Position numbers and translations under genes: made by a program. The notes beneath the pieces were generated by a model. It did not search any database. It was not told the origin of the DNA and worked only from the letters and a program-made list of their open reading frames with translations. This document shows positions 1-8,842 of a stretch of 64,000 nucleotides of DNA, piece after piece. This DNA comes from Vibrio tasmaniensis (GTDB taxonomy: Bacteria; Pseudomonadota; Gammaproteobacteria; Enterobacterales; Vibrionaceae): contig NZ_AP025510.1 in the NCBI RefSeq assembly GCF_024347635.1, positions 496,001 to 560,000 on the forward strand, given 5' to 3'. The stretch's first letter is position 1. Each line of letters begins with the position of its first letter.

Positions 1-1
1 G

Positions 2-811
2 GCGATTGGTGAAAGCGAAGCATGGCTAACGCTAGATAATGGACAAGCACTGACAGCGAAGTTGGTTGTTGGAGCGGACGGTGCAAACTCTTGGGTTCGT
101 AAGCAGCAAGACATTCCATTAACACATTGGGATTACGGCCACAGTGCGATTGTCGCGAACATCAAAACCACTGAGGCGCACCACAGCGTTGCTCGTCAAA
201 TATTCACACCTCAAGGCCCATTGGCATTTCTACCAATGCAGCCAGCGAATATGAGCTCGATTGTTTGGTCTACGGAGCCTAATCGTGCCGAGAAGCTTGT
301 ATCAATGTCGGACGCGGATTTTAATAAGCAGTTAACGGCAGAGTTCGACTCAAAACTTGGTTTATGTGAAGTGGTTGGTGAGCGTTTTGCCTTCCCACTG
401 CGCATGCGCTATGCACGTGACTTTGCTGTAGAGCGTGTCGCTTTGGTTGGTGATGCAGCTCATACGATTCACCCGTTAGCGGGGCAAGGCGTTAACCTTG
501 GCCTATTAGATGCTGCAAGCTTAGCGCAAGAGCTGTTAACGCTTTGGGCTGCTGGCGAGGACATTGGTACCAAGCGTAACCTTCGTGGCTACGAGCGCTG
601 GAGAAAAGCAGAGGCGGCGAAGATGATCGCTTCAATGCAGGGCTTTAAAGATCTGTTTGAAGGCGATAACCCAGCTAAGAAGCTGATTCGTGGTATCGGT
701 ATGAAGCTTGCGGGTCAATTACCGGGTGCGAAAGATGAGATCATGAAGCGAGCGCTAGGTTTGTCGGGCAATCTTCCCGATTTAGCTAAGCGTCCAGTTA
801 CGCACCAATAA
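2..811 (+). CDS. ubiI: FAD-dependent 2-octaprenylphenol hydroxylase, 5'-truncated
   Basis: This flavoprotein monooxygenase hydroxylates the ubiquinone precursor ring in the membrane-associated Ubi pathway. The reading frame is open from base 2, so the N-terminal FAD-binding part lies outside the window. What remains holds the second FAD motif GADGAN, the ring-hydroxylase motif GDAAHTIHPLAGQGVNLG, and a C-terminal tail close to E. coli UbiI (VisC) as I remember it, including MQGFKDLFEGDNPAKKLIRG. The apparent internal TTG start at 62 is not the real start. UbiI in vibrios usually ends a pepP-ubiH-ubiI operon, and the strong hairpin just downstream fits that. Its paralogue UbiH is the main alternative, but the C-terminus favours UbiI. 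Confidence 0.93.
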   Translation, partial: AIGESEAWLTLDNGQALTAKLVVGADGANSWVRKQQDIPLTHWDYGHSAIVANIKTTEAHHSVARQIFTPQGPLAFLPMQPANMSSIVWSTEPNRAEKLVSMSDADFNKQLTAEFDSKLGLCEVVGERFAFPLRMRYARDFAVERVALVGDAAHTIHPLAGQGVNLGLLDAASLAQELLTLWAAGEDIGTKRNLRGYERWRKAEAAKMIASMQGFKDLFEGDNPAKKLIRGIGMKLAGQLPGAKDEIMKRALGLSGNLPDLAKRPVTHQ

Positions 812-903
812 TCAACAATCGCAAATCAATAGTCGCGTGAGATGGACTGTTGTTGAGGGTTAGTCGCTAAAGTTAATCGCAATTGACGACATCACGAACA
901 CGA

Positions 904-934
904 AAAAAGGGTTGGCATAATGCCAACCCTTTTT
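904..934. terminator. Bidirectional terminator between ubiI and the small minus-strand gene
   Basis: A perfect 14-bp stem (904-917 with 921-934) with a 3-nt loop. A-rich and T-rich ends flank it, so it can end transcription in both directions. It sits between convergent genes. Confidence 0.9.
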
Positions 935-958
935 GTTTCTAATTCTTAAAATATCAGA

Positions 959-1165
959 TCATGCGTACGCGCAGCGCAGTTTCATGATTTCACTATTTAT
1001 TTCTTTCACGGTTTGAAAGTGACGCTTCTCTGCTCGGTCTGGTAGTACGAGTTTACCGTTATCAAACTCAAATTTACCTACGCCGTAAATGTAGATTCGT
1101 CCTTTGAAAAGTCGACTTACATGTTTAGCAATCATACTCGGTGTATAGCGCTTAAACAGTCTCAT
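959..1165 (-). CDS. Small basic conserved-looking protein of unknown function
   Basis: A 68-residue protein with a good ribosome binding site (AGGA about 7 nt before ATG). It is rich in Lys and Arg, has no signal peptide or membrane segment, and carries a central IYIYGVGKFEFDNGKLVLPD stretch that looks like a short beta-hairpin. I recognise no family and assign no function. Position between the ubiI terminator and a 560-bp non-coding stretch, plus its own SD, support a real gene rather than a shadow. A single-gene transcript is likely, ending at the hairpin at 904-934. Confidence 0.7.
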   Translation of the reverse strand: MRLFKRYTPSMIAKHVSRLFKGRIYIYGVGKFEFDNGKLVLPDRAEKRHFQTVKEINSEIMKLRCAYA

Positions 1166-1268
1166 TTTTAATTATCCTTATATTTACCTAGCCTGCATAT
1201 TATAGAAAAACTCCGAGATAATTATTGTGATAAGCATGGAGTAATATGCAGTAGAGTTAACGTTAATT

Positions 1269-1310
1269 AGATATTTGTGCTGTTCTAAGCACTTTCTTCA
1301 GTAAATATCT
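1269..1310. other. AT-rich nested inverted repeat in a 560-bp gene-free stretch
   Basis: AGATATTT (1269-1276) pairs with AAATATCT (1303-1310). Inside it GTGCT pairs with AGCAC. A short T run follows. The rest of 1166-1727 has no ORF I can support; besides this hairpin and the terminator at 1456-1480 I see nothing definite. Confidence 0.35.
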
Positions 1311-1455
1311 ATTTTTACGTGAGCTCCTCCCCAAAATAATACTGAGTAGTGAACTGCTACGAACTTTCCTGTCCGGTATTAAGCAGTGTTAATGTTACAA
1401 GTATAAGAATAGGCGGGATTTTTTTGTTTGTGTAATCAAATTGTAAATTTTGAAC

Positions 1456-1480
1456 AAAAAAAAGCCCGTCTAAAACGGGC
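1456..1480 (-). terminator. Minus-strand rho-independent terminator
   Basis: Read on the minus strand, GCCCGT and ACGGGC form a 6-bp GC-rich stem with a 5-nt loop followed by eight T. It lies about 250 nt past the ybaK stop. It either ends a long ybaK 3' UTR or an unannotated short RNA from 1480-1727. Confidence 0.75.
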
Positions 1481-1727
1481 GAATAGTCACAGATGCATTA
1501 CACAAAAGTGGATACTGATGTTACTCAGTGGATTCACTTGTACTGATTTGCTTAAAGGCTAGTCAGTAAAGTCACAATAACGCAAATTCAATCTTGTGAC
1601 TACTTATGCTTTTATTCTGAGTAACTATTTAATGTGGGTGTGTTTTTATTATGACGAAGTTCACACTAAAAATGTACTCAATGAAATATTGAAATGAAGT
1701 TTGCGAAGCATGATCTGTTCGAAACGA

Positions 1728-2207
1728 TCATCGACTGATGTCAGCGACGATCGGTGCACATAGTGCTATAAGATCATTGGGATCCAACGCAACGCCAGCC
1801 ATTCGATCACCCGAGCTAATGGTAACGGTCGAATTGCTCTGAATGGAAGGATCAAAAATGATCGGCATGTATCTCTTTAGAGCAAGAGGCCCAACACATC
1901 CAGCTTTAAAGCCGGTGATGCCTTCAACGTCAGCGAGTGATACGCAGGTCATTCGACGGCAATTCAGCACCGAGCGTACTTTCTTTGGATCGATAGAGCG
2001 ATCACCAGGAGTACAGGCTAACGCATACTGGTTTCCCATATCCTTAAGCAGGATGCACTTCACCATTTGAGAGGCATCAATGCCTCGTTCTTGCGCGGTC
2101 TCTTCGATGCTGGTGGTTGGCTTGCTTTGTACCAGCAGGCGATAGTCCACCTGCTGTTGATCCAACCATTGTGTAATCAGTGTTTCCACGTGGCTACTCT
2201 TCGTCAA
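1728..2207 (-). CDS. ybaK: YbaK/EbsC-type aminoacyl-tRNA deacylase
   Basis: A 159-residue protein of the YbaK/ProX family. Members hydrolyse misacylated tRNAs in trans, classically Cys-tRNA(Pro), to protect translational fidelity. The family core is visible: the lysine segment MVKCILLKD near residue 50, and the glycine-rich ITGFKAGCVGPLAL near residue 97, where the conserved Gly residues lie. Length matches E. coli YbaK (159). The start overlaps the end of ygfZ by 14 bp, so the two are probably translated from one mRNA. Exact tRNA substrate cannot be read from sequence; related subfamilies (YeaK, ProXp) differ in specificity. Confidence 0.85.
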   Translation of the reverse strand: MTKSSHVETLITQWLDQQQVDYRLLVQSKPTTSIEETAQERGIDASQMVKCILLKDMGNQYALACTPGDRSIDPKKVRSVLNCRRMTCVSLADVEGITGFKAGCVGPLALKRYMPIIFDPSIQSNSTVTISSGDRMAGVALDPNDLIALCAPIVADISR

Positions 2208-3165
2208 GGTTGTAAGGCAGTGGCAGGATATTCCATGTTTGATCAGGTTGCGCAGTCAGTCGAAGTTGAACATCGTCATCTAGGTTGTTTGGCAACACCA
2301 TCAAACCAATCGCTTGGTTATCAGCAAATTGATAGACGTTTAATAGTCGGCCTGCGCCACGCCAGTTTTCACCTACGCTACGCTCTAGTTCAATCGTATT
2401 CTCTAGAGACAATACATCTGAAGTCGTTCCTGAAACAATGCGCATTTCACGCTTGTTCATGCCACGGTACTTGGCACGAGCTACCGTTTCTTGACCTGTG
2501 TAACAGCCTTTTGAAAAGCTGATACCGCCAATCGCTTGCAGGTTAAGCGCTTGAGGGATGTGCTCGTTTTGCTCAGCTTTCGATAGGTTCGGCTGAGCAT
2601 CAAGAATTTCATGATACTGCCATAGCGCTTCTGATACTTTTTCTGCTGTGCTGCTTGATACCAAGGCTTCTGCTGCTTCTTGCGTAACAAGTAGAGCCCA
2701 ACGGTTGTCAGAGACTTGAACCGCTGTGCCACCAGAGATAACACGTACTTTACCTTGGCTTTCTGAAATCGAGTCAATGTATTGATCAGCTGACGCGCCC
2801 ATAACACCGATAACAACGTCAGACGTTTGCTCGATATCAACCTTAGAGAATACGGCGTATTTCTTGATTTCAACTAATTCGATTTCAATCGCAGACTTAG
2901 GCTGCATAAGAGCGTAGCCACCATTGTGGTGGAACAAACGAAAGATACTCCAAACCTTTCCTTTCGCATCACAATGCGCGCCTAACGTGGATTCATCATT
3001 AGGAAGAGTGACGACATCGCACGTTACTTGACCTTGCAGGTACGACTTTTTGTCATCGCCTATCATGGTGATTGCACTCCAGTCTGACACGTGTGTCATC
3101 ATCAGATCTGGAAGCGATTCATTTTGCGTATGAGCGAGCGGCTGAAATGTGTTTTTCCAATCCAT
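2194..3165 (-). CDS. ygfZ: tRNA-modifying / Fe-S cluster assembly protein YgfZ
   Basis: A 323-residue folate-binding protein related to glycine cleavage T-protein. YgfZ supports maturation or repair of some Fe-S enzymes, including MiaB. The hallmark motif KGCYTGQE, with the functional cysteine, is present about residue 215. I place the start at ATG 3165 because it has a strong SD (AGGA 8 nt upstream) and starts MDWKNTF; the open frame extends 64 codons further upstream but that part does not look like protein. It is divergent from sdhE, another factor for flavin/Fe-S respiratory enzymes, a pairing also seen in enterobacteria. Confidence 0.92.
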   Translation of the reverse strand: MDWKNTFQPLAHTQNESLPDLMMTHVSDWSAITMIGDDKKSYLQGQVTCDVVTLPNDESTLGAHCDAKGKVWSIFRLFHHNGGYALMQPKSAIEIELVEIKKYAVFSKVDIEQTSDVVIGVMGASADQYIDSISESQGKVRVISGGTAVQVSDNRWALLVTQEAAEALVSSSTAEKVSEALWQYHEILDAQPNLSKAEQNEHIPQALNLQAIGGISFSKGCYTGQETVARAKYRGMNKREMRIVSGTTSDVLSLENTIELERSVGENWRGAGRLLNVYQFADNQAIGLMVLPNNLDDDVQLRLTAQPDQTWNILPLPYNLDEE

Positions 3166-3332
3166 TTTATCTTTCCTAAGAATTTTATTTGGCTCTATGT
3201 TAATCCGGTTCTGTTTCTTTGTCAGCCTAGGTTTTTTTGTGAGCTTAGATAGGGACTGTGACTCACATAGTAGTTGCAGAGCGTATGACTTGTTACACTC
3301 CGAGAAAGAAAAATTATAGGTGAGGATAGCCA

Positions 3333-3593
3333 ATGTACACTGCAGAGCAGAAAGCACGAATTAAATGGGGTTGCCGTCGTGGCATGTTGGAACTTGACGT
3401 AGTTATCATGCCATTTTTCGAAGAGTGTTTTGATTCATTGCAAGAGCAGGAACAGCGCGAGTTTGTTTCTCTATTAGAGTGTGATGACCCAGACCTGTTT
3501 ACTTGGGTAATGGGACATGGACGCAGTGAAAACCTAGGCCATGCTTCAATGGTTGATAAAATTGTCGCGCATAACCTCAGCAAGGTTCGTTAA
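3333..3593 (+). CDS. sdhE: FAD assembly factor SdhE
   Basis: An 86-residue antitoxin-like small protein of the Sdh5/SdhE family. It promotes covalent attachment of FAD to SdhA of succinate dehydrogenase and FrdA of fumarate reductase. The key RGMLELD motif (residues about 16-22, RGxxE core) is intact, and length fits the E. coli protein (88). It starts with ATG after a GGTGAGGA-like SD. It is divergent from ygfZ and overlaps ygfX downstream, as in E. coli. Confidence 0.94.
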   Translation: MYTAEQKARIKWGCRRGMLELDVVIMPFFEECFDSLQEQEQREFVSLLECDDPDLFTWVMGHGRSENLGHASMVDKIVAHNLSKVR

Positions 3594-3969
3594 GCTTCAG
3601 CTTAACCCTTCGTATTCCGCATTATTTGCAAAAGGCACTGTTTTTGGGTGCCTTTTGTTTTTCATCATTTTCTCTTCTATTCCACTCGTTGTTGCCCTCT
3701 ATTGTTTAGCTTTAGTGTTCAGTTTGTTTAAAGCCAATCATGTAATCTTGAATTCAGCACATGGATGCTTTGACTATAAAGAAGATGGCGAGATTAGACT
3801 CAATGAGCAAGCCTACGAACTTAAGTCCGTTGATAAGATCTGGGCGCAGTTCTTCGTTAAATTGCAGTTTGAGTGTGGACACTCAGTCTTGTTATGGCGA
3901 GATAGTTGCAATGAACGTGAATATCGACATTTTCTCGCAAACCTACAGCGAGCCCGCAAGATAAACTAG
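3541..3969 (+). CDS. ygfX: YgfX (CptA) family small membrane protein
   Basis: A protein of up to 142 residues with two adjacent membrane segments (about residues 33-65), then a soluble tail with a conserved-looking W and acidic patch. YgfX is the inner-membrane partner of SdhE; the pair was once described as a toxin-antitoxin. The start is uncertain. ATG 3541 gives a 53-bp overlap with sdhE and has only AGG nearby; TTG at 3553 or 3562 in the same frame would be shorter. No start exists after the first membrane segment, so overlap with sdhE is certain. Confidence 0.8.
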   Translation: MLQWLIKLSRITSARFVKLQLNPSYSALFAKGTVFGCLLFFIIFSSIPLVVALYCLALVFSLFKANHVILNSAHGCFDYKEDGEIRLNEQAYELKSVDKIWAQFFVKLQFECGHSVLLWRDSCNEREYRHFLANLQRARKIN

Positions 3970-4003
3970 AGCATCAGATAAAAGAAAACGTTAGACAAAA
4001 GAA

Positions 4004-4030
4004 AAGGGAGCTCTAGGCTCCCTTCGTTTT
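4004..4030. terminator. Terminator between convergent ygfX and nadB
   Basis: AAGGGAGC and GCTCCCTT form an 8-bp stem with a 5-nt loop. A T run follows on the plus strand and an A-rich lead gives U's on the minus strand. Confidence 0.88.
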
Positions 4031-4044
4031 TTCATGACCAAAAA

Positions 4045-5661
4045 TTAAGACTGGTTTTTCTCTGGTGTCAGAATCGTTGGGCCACTGTCTTCAGCAAGTT
4101 CTGGGTAATCCAGCGTGTAGTGTAGGCCGCGGCTCTCTTTACGTTGCATTGCACAGCGAACCATTAACTCAGCCACTTGTAGTAAGTTACGCAGTTCTAA
4201 TAAGTTATTTGAAACCTTAAAGTAGCTGTAGTACTCATGAGTTTCCTGCTGCAACATCTGAATGCGGCGCATTGCACGTTCAAGGCGTTTGTCCGTTCGA
4301 ACAATACCCATGTAATCCCACATGAACAGTCTTAGCTCGTGCCAGTTGTGTTGAATGATTACTTCTTCATCACTGTTGGTGACTTGGCTTTCATCCCATG
4401 CCGGAAGTTCAGCGCACAGTTGAGATTGGTCGATGTTTTCAACGATATCTTTTGCTGCTGCCCATGCGTATACCACACACTCAAGCAGTGAGTTTGAAGC
4501 CATACGGTTTGCACCGTGCAAGCCGGTGTAGCTCACTTCGCCAATCGCATAAAGGTTAGTGAGGTCAGTTTGACCTTGCTTATTAACCATGACACCACCA
4601 CAAGTGTAGTGAGCAGCAGGTACGATTGGAATCGGTTCTTTGGTCATATCAATCCCCAAATCCATCAAGCGAGTATGGATCATTGGGAAATGCGTCGTGA
4701 TGAACTCTTCAGGCTTGTGGCTGATATCAACATACATGCAGTCAGCACCTAAGCGCTTCATTTCAAAGTCAATCGCACGAGCAACGACATCACGTGGCGC
4801 CAATTCACCGCGCTCATCGAAGTCCTTCATGAAGCGAGAACCGTCTGGACGACGCAGGTAAGCACCTTCACCACGCAGTGCTTCCGTTAGTAGGAAGTTA
4901 CGCGCTTCTGGGTGGAATAAACAAGTTGGGTGGAACTGGTTGAACTCAAGGTTTGCCACACGACAACCCGCACGCCAAGCGATAGCAATACCATCACCTG
5001 AAGAGACATCTGGGTTAGAGGTGTACTGATAAACCTTTGAAGCGCCACCGGTTGCTAATACAACAAATTTAGCGCGCACGGTTTCAACGTGTTCTTGGTT
5101 ACGGTTCCAAATGTAGGCACCGATAACTTTGTCTTTCGAACCACCAACCTTATCTTCGGTGATCAAATCTAGCGCGTTATGACGCTCGAAGATCTCGATG
5201 TTTGGGTGATTATTGACGTTATCTTGTAGTGAGGTTTGCATCGCCATGCCAGTTGCATCGGCAGCGTGTAGAATTCGGCGGTGACTGTGGCCACCCTCAC
5301 GAGTGAGGTGATATTTTGGTTGGCCTTCTGTGCTGTTCTCATCTTTATCAAATGGAACACCACCATCAATCAGCCATTGCACACACTCTTTAGCATTTTC
5401 AGCAATGAATTGAACTGTATCTTCTTCACATAACCCTGCTCCAGCAATTTGAGTATCTTCTACATGAGACTCAATACTGTCCGATTCATCGAACACCGCC
5501 GCAATACCACCTTGTGCGTAATACGTCGATCCTTCGCTGCGTGGTCCTTTGCTTAATACAATTACTTTTGCATGTTCTGCTACGCGTAAGGCTAATGACA
5601 AGCCTGCCGCACCACTTCCTACCACTAATACATCACACTGATGTTCACGGTTTGCGTTCAT
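4045..5661 (-). CDS. nadB: L-aspartate oxidase
   Basis: NadB oxidises L-aspartate to iminoaspartate using FAD, the first step of de novo NAD synthesis, working with NadA. The N-terminal Rossmann motif GSGAAG, the substrate region REGGHSHRR and the capping motif HFMxxGG-like AAHYTCGGV are all present, as is FAD-contact [16 protein letters not shown] choose ATG 5661 (538 residues, [15 protein letters not shown]), matching the start of vibrio and E. coli NadB. An in-frame ATG at 5700 and TTG at 5706 would add 13-15 residues without a better SD. It is divergent from rpoE, the usual arrangement. Confidence 0.96.
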   Translation of the reverse strand: MNANREHQCDVLVVGSGAAGLSLALRVAEHAKVIVLSKGPRSEGSTYYAQGGIAAVFDESDSIESHVEDTQIAGAGLCEEDTVQFIAENAKECVQWLIDGGVPFDKDENSTEGQPKYHLTREGGHSHRRILHAADATGMAMQTSLQDNVNNHPNIEIFERHNALDLITEDKVGGSKDKVIGAYIWNRNQEHVETVRAKFVVLATGGASKVYQYTSNPDVSSGDGIAIAWRAGCRVANLEFNQFHPTCLFHPEARNFLLTEALRGEGAYLRRPDGSRFMKDFDERGELAPRDVVARAIDFEMKRLGADCMYVDISHKPEEFITTHFPMIHTRLMDLGIDMTKEPIPIVPAAHYTCGGVMVNKQGQTDLTNLYAIGEVSYTGLHGANRMASNSLLECVVYAWAAAKDIVENIDQSQLCAELPAWDESQVTNSDEEVIIQHNWHELRLFMWDYMGIVRTDKRLERAMRRIQMLQQETHEYYSYFKVSNNLLELRNLLQVAELMVRCAMQRKESRGLHYTLDYPELAEDSGPTILTPEKNQS

Positions 5662-5923
5662 AAAACTTATTAAATCCCGGGCTATAGTCGAGTTGTCCAT
5701 GCTCAATTGACTTCGTCTTGTTTCAGGAGTTTGACTAAGACTGTTATAATCTTTCCCTAGTCATCCTAAAACACGACACAAAATCAATATATAGACAGCT
5801 ATCTAGAAATATTTAATTGCTCAATACCATTGCTTTTGCTCAAGTTTCCCCAAATTGATAGGGATAACTATTTTTATTACATCACATTGTGAAACAATAA
5901 TGGCAAATAATTTTAGGAAAGTT

Positions 5924-5952
5924 GGAACTTTCGGTATTTGGCTTAGTCACAA
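5924..5952 (+). promoter_or_regulatory. Sigma-E promoter of the rpoE operon
   Basis: GGAACTT (5924-5930), a 16-bp spacer, then TCACAA (5947-5952). This matches the sigma-E consensus GGAACTT-N16-TCxxA, about 100 bp before the rpoE start. It implies positive autoregulation as in E. coli. The rest of the 390-bp nadB-rpoE space (5662-6050) shows no gene. Confidence 0.85.
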
Positions 5953-6050
5953 TAGTGCTCTTGTAGACGGTGGTGTCAATACTACATTTCGCATAATTAG
6001 TACCCATATCTGTGAAGGTAAGGGTTATAACAATAGGAGTACCCGCTCGA

Positions 6051-6629
6051 ATGAACGAGCAGCTAACCGATCAAGTGTTGATTGAGCGAGTTCAGAGTGG
6101 AGATAAGCAGGCATTTAACTTATTAGTGGTTAAGTATCAAAACAAAGTTTGTAATCTTATCTCTCGATACGTGAATAATTCCGGTGATGTACCTGATGTA
6201 GCACAAGAAGCTTTTATTAAAGCTTACCGCGCGATACCTAACTTTCGTGGTGAGAGTGCTTTCTATACATGGTTGTACCGAATTGCCGTGAACACCGCTA
6301 AAAATCATATCGTTGCCCAGAGCCGTAGGCCGCCAGCAACAGATGTAGATGCAGAAGATGCAGAATATTACGAAACAGGCAGCGCGTTAAAAGAAATATC
6401 GAACCCTGAGAACTTAACGCTGTCAAACGAATTGAAACAAGTTGTTTTTGGAGCGATTGAAGCGCTACCCGAAGACTTAAAAACTGCAATGACGTTGCGT
6501 GAGCTCGAAGGTTTGAGCTACGAAGAGATTGCAGAAGTAATGGATTGCCCTGTAGGAACCGTACGTTCGCGTATTTTCCGAGCTCGTGAAGCGGTGGAAA
6601 AGAAAATTAAACCTCTTTTACAACGCTAG
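6051..6629 (+). CDS. rpoE: Extracytoplasmic stress sigma factor sigma-E
   Basis: A 192-residue ECF sigma factor that directs transcription of envelope-repair genes when outer-membrane proteins misfold. Region 2 includes YQNKVCNLISRYV and FYTWLYRIAVNTAKNH; region 4 includes LSYEEIAEVMDCPVGTVRSR, the -35-binding helix-turn-helix. It is almost superimposable on E. coli RpoE from memory. ATG 6051 is preceded by AGGAG at a 10-nt spacing; upstream in-frame codons are leader. It heads rpoE-rseA-rseB-rseC and is preceded by its own sigma-E promoter. Confidence 0.98.
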   Translation: MNEQLTDQVLIERVQSGDKQAFNLLVVKYQNKVCNLISRYVNNSGDVPDVAQEAFIKAYRAIPNFRGESAFYTWLYRIAVNTAKNHIVAQSRRPPATDVDAEDAEYYETGSALKEISNPENLTLSNELKQVVFGAIEALPEDLKTAMTLRELEGLSYEEIAEVMDCPVGTVRSRIFRAREAVEKKIKPLLQR

Positions 6630-6655
6630 AACTTGTAATAATTATGGTGAAAATA

Positions 6656-7279
6656 ATGGCTGATAAAGAAAAGCTTTCGGCACTCATGGATGGTGAAACG
6701 ATCGATAAAGCTCTCATAGTAGATCTCGAATCTGATCAAGAAAGCATGGATACCTGGCAGAGTTACCATTTAATTGGTGATGTTATGCGTGGGGATGCGC
6801 CAGAAACTCCAGAGTGGAACATTGCTAACAGTGTAGCGGCAGCGCTTGATGATGAGCCTGCGCATGGTTCAATGTCGAACCTGCACCAAGTGAATGTTGA
6901 ACCTATTGTTGCTCCGATTGAAGAGCAGCCTAAACCTCAGCAAGCGAAGCGTCAGCTTCCTGCGTGGTTACAACAATTTGGACAAGTTGCCGTTGCAGCC
7001 TGTGTTTCTCTTGCTGTTGTGTTAGGTGTTCAACAATATGGTGGCAGTGACCCAGCAGCACCAGAACAGCTGCCTGTGCTACAAACGATCCCATTTGCGG
7101 GTTCTGCGGAGCCAGTAAGTTTAACGCGTGACTCTGTTGAGAAGCCTGTATCTGAAGCTAACATGCAAGAGCAACGCAAACGCGTTCATGCATTGTTAGA
7201 AGATTATGAGCTACAACTAAGATTAAACAGTGATGCATCGCCAATGAAAGATGTACACCTAGAATCGGATATTGAATGA
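6656..7279 (+). CDS. rseA: Anti-sigma-E factor RseA
   Basis: A 207-residue single-pass inner-membrane protein. The cytoplasmic N-terminus (MADKEKLSALMDGE and the YHLIGDVMRGD segment) binds and silences sigma-E. A membrane helix follows at about residues 105-125 (VAVAACVSLAVVLGVQQYG). The periplasmic tail is where DegS and then RseP cleave during stress, and where RseB binds. ATG 6656 is chosen over ATG 6644 because GGTGA lies just before it and it matches the family N-terminus. It overlaps rseB by 4 bp. Confidence 0.96.
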   Translation: MADKEKLSALMDGETIDKALIVDLESDQESMDTWQSYHLIGDVMRGDAPETPEWNIANSVAAALDDEPAHGSMSNLHQVNVEPIVAPIEEQPKPQQAKRQLPAWLQQFGQVAVAACVSLAVVLGVQQYGGSDPAAPEQLPVLQTIPFAGSAEPVSLTRDSVEKPVSEANMQEQRKRVHALLEDYELQLRLNSDASPMKDVHLESDIE

Positions 7280-8238
7280 AGAAAATCCTGGTCAGTGCAC
7301 TGACACTGTTCAGCTTGATGTCTCCAACAGCCTTTGCAGAGGAAACCACTGCAAAGGCCTTGTTGCATCAAATGAACGAGGCCAGTCAGCATCTAAATTA
7401 CGAACTCTCCTACATATTGATAAAGAAGAGCAGTATTGAACCTCTGCTTTATCGTCATGCAGTTAACGACGACCAACAACTTGCACATCTTGTTTATCTA
7501 AGCGGCCCTGTTCGTGAGGTTATTCGACGTGGTAATGAAGTTAGCTACATCGAACCGGGTACAGAGCCATTTACAATTCAGTCTGGCAGCATGGTTGCAC
7601 CTGTCATTCCGATGATTAATCGAGATATCGACTCTCTCAACCAATACTACGATTTTGTAAAAGTTGGGCGCTCTCGTGAGGCGGGCAGTACTACACAAGT
7701 ATTACGCGTCGTGCCGAAAGACGGTCTTCGATACTCTTACGTGGTTTGGGTCGACGAGAAAACTAACCTTCCTTTGCGTGCCGACCTTTTAGACCGTGAT
7801 GGCGAAGTGCTTGAGCAGTACCGTACTATATCTTACGTAGTGAACGATAAGATTGCAGAAGCAATGAGCGGCTTGAATCAAGCTAAATTGCCGAAGGTTT
7901 TGTCATTGCCAGAAGGCTTGGTGAGTGAGACCGACTGGCAAGCTTCGTGGGTACCAGAAGGATTTAAATCGAAAGAACTCAGCCGTTACCAAATGGCTGC
8001 GACCGAAAAAATGGTTGAAAGTCAGCTTTTCAGTGATGGGTTATTCAGCTTTTCGGTTTATATCGCCGATAAAGACGAACATTCATTGAAAGGACAGCTG
8101 GTACGCCAAGGGCGAAGAACCTTGCACAGCTTAGTGATTGGCGACAAAGAAATCTCTGTGGTTGGTGATATTCCGCCAGCAACGGCCAAGCGTATCGCTC
8201 AATCCGTCGCGTTCAATAAACCGGCACCAGCGCAATGA
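7276..8238 (+). CDS. rseB: Periplasmic sigma-E regulator RseB
   Basis: A 320-residue secreted protein with a clear signal peptide (MKKILVSALTLFSLMSPTAFA). RseB binds the periplasmic part of RseA, shields it from DegS, and releases it when it senses lipopolysaccharide intermediates. The MucB/RseB two-domain layout is visible: a LolA-like N-terminal domain and a smaller C-terminal domain from about residue 215. It is translationally coupled to rseA and rseC by 4-bp ATGA overlaps. Confidence 0.95.
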   Translation: MKKILVSALTLFSLMSPTAFAEETTAKALLHQMNEASQHLNYELSYILIKKSSIEPLLYRHAVNDDQQLAHLVYLSGPVREVIRRGNEVSYIEPGTEPFTIQSGSMVAPVIPMINRDIDSLNQYYDFVKVGRSREAGSTTQVLRVVPKDGLRYSYVVWVDEKTNLPLRADLLDRDGEVLEQYRTISYVVNDKIAEAMSGLNQAKLPKVLSLPEGLVSETDWQASWVPEGFKSKELSRYQMAATEKMVESQLFSDGLFSFSVYIADKDEHSLKGQLVRQGRRTLHSLVIGDKEISVVGDIPPATAKRIAQSVAFNKPAPAQ

Positions 8239-8705
8239 TGACTGCGTTGGCGACCGTTAGCTCAGTCGAACAAAAAGGTAAGCAATATTTTGTTCAATTG
8301 AGCTGCGAACAACAAACCAGTTGCAGCAGCTGCTCATCTCAAAAAAGCTGCGGAACGGGTATTGTGACCAAGGCTGTTGGTAATAAATCCTTGTTTTGGC
8401 AGCTTAAAACTCAAAGTCTAGTCAAAGCAGGCCAGATCGTAGAAATTGGCTTTCCAGAAAAAAGCTTACTTCAGTCGGCGGCGATTGTTTACCTCATTCC
8501 ACTTTTCATGTTGATGATTGGTGCTGGTTTTGGACAACTCTTGTTACAACCCTTACTCCAAGGGGGCGAGGGCATTGTTATCTTAAGTGCTGCGCTGTTC
8601 ACTGCTGGTGGTATTGCCTTAGCGAAGCGCTTAGCCAAACCTATGGAAGACAAATCCAAGCAAGAAGTCGTCTTGATTCGAATCCTAGGTAAGTCTCTCA
8701 TCTAA
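8235..8705 (+). CDS. rseC: SoxR-reducing / sigma-E operon protein RseC
   Basis: A 156-residue inner-membrane protein. The N-terminal part carries four cysteines in a C-x5-C-x2-C-x5-C cluster (CEQQTSCSSCSSQKSC), likely metal or redox active. Two membrane helices follow (about residues 80-100 and 108-127). RseC in E. coli helps the Rsx system keep SoxR reduced and has a minor role in sigma-E control. Two adjacent ATG codons make the start ambiguous by one residue. Confidence 0.93.
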   Translation: MMTALATVSSVEQKGKQYFVQLSCEQQTSCSSCSSQKSCGTGIVTKAVGNKSLFWQLKTQSLVKAGQIVEIGFPEKSLLQSAAIVYLIPLFMLMIGAGFGQLLLQPLLQGGEGIVILSAALFTAGGIALAKRLAKPMEDKSKQEVVLIRILGKSLI

Positions 8706-8842
8706 TTTATGATGCTTCTTGCCCTTAAATTGGGTAGAATCTGCCAACTTGATTGAAATGCCGCCACCAATGCTGACTGTAGATTGGACGCGTTGCGGCT
8801 TTCTTATTATCCCTATTCAAAGAGTTTAGTCACACCAAGCCT

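Noticed and set aside
2067..2522. Plus-strand ORF of 151 codons over ybaK/ygfZ
   Set aside because: It is antisense to two recognised genes that explain the sequence fully; its protein has no recognisable motif.
5855..6085. Plus-strand ORF over the rpoE promoter
   Set aside because: It crosses the sigma-E promoter and overlaps the true rpoE start in another frame; no SD or known motif.
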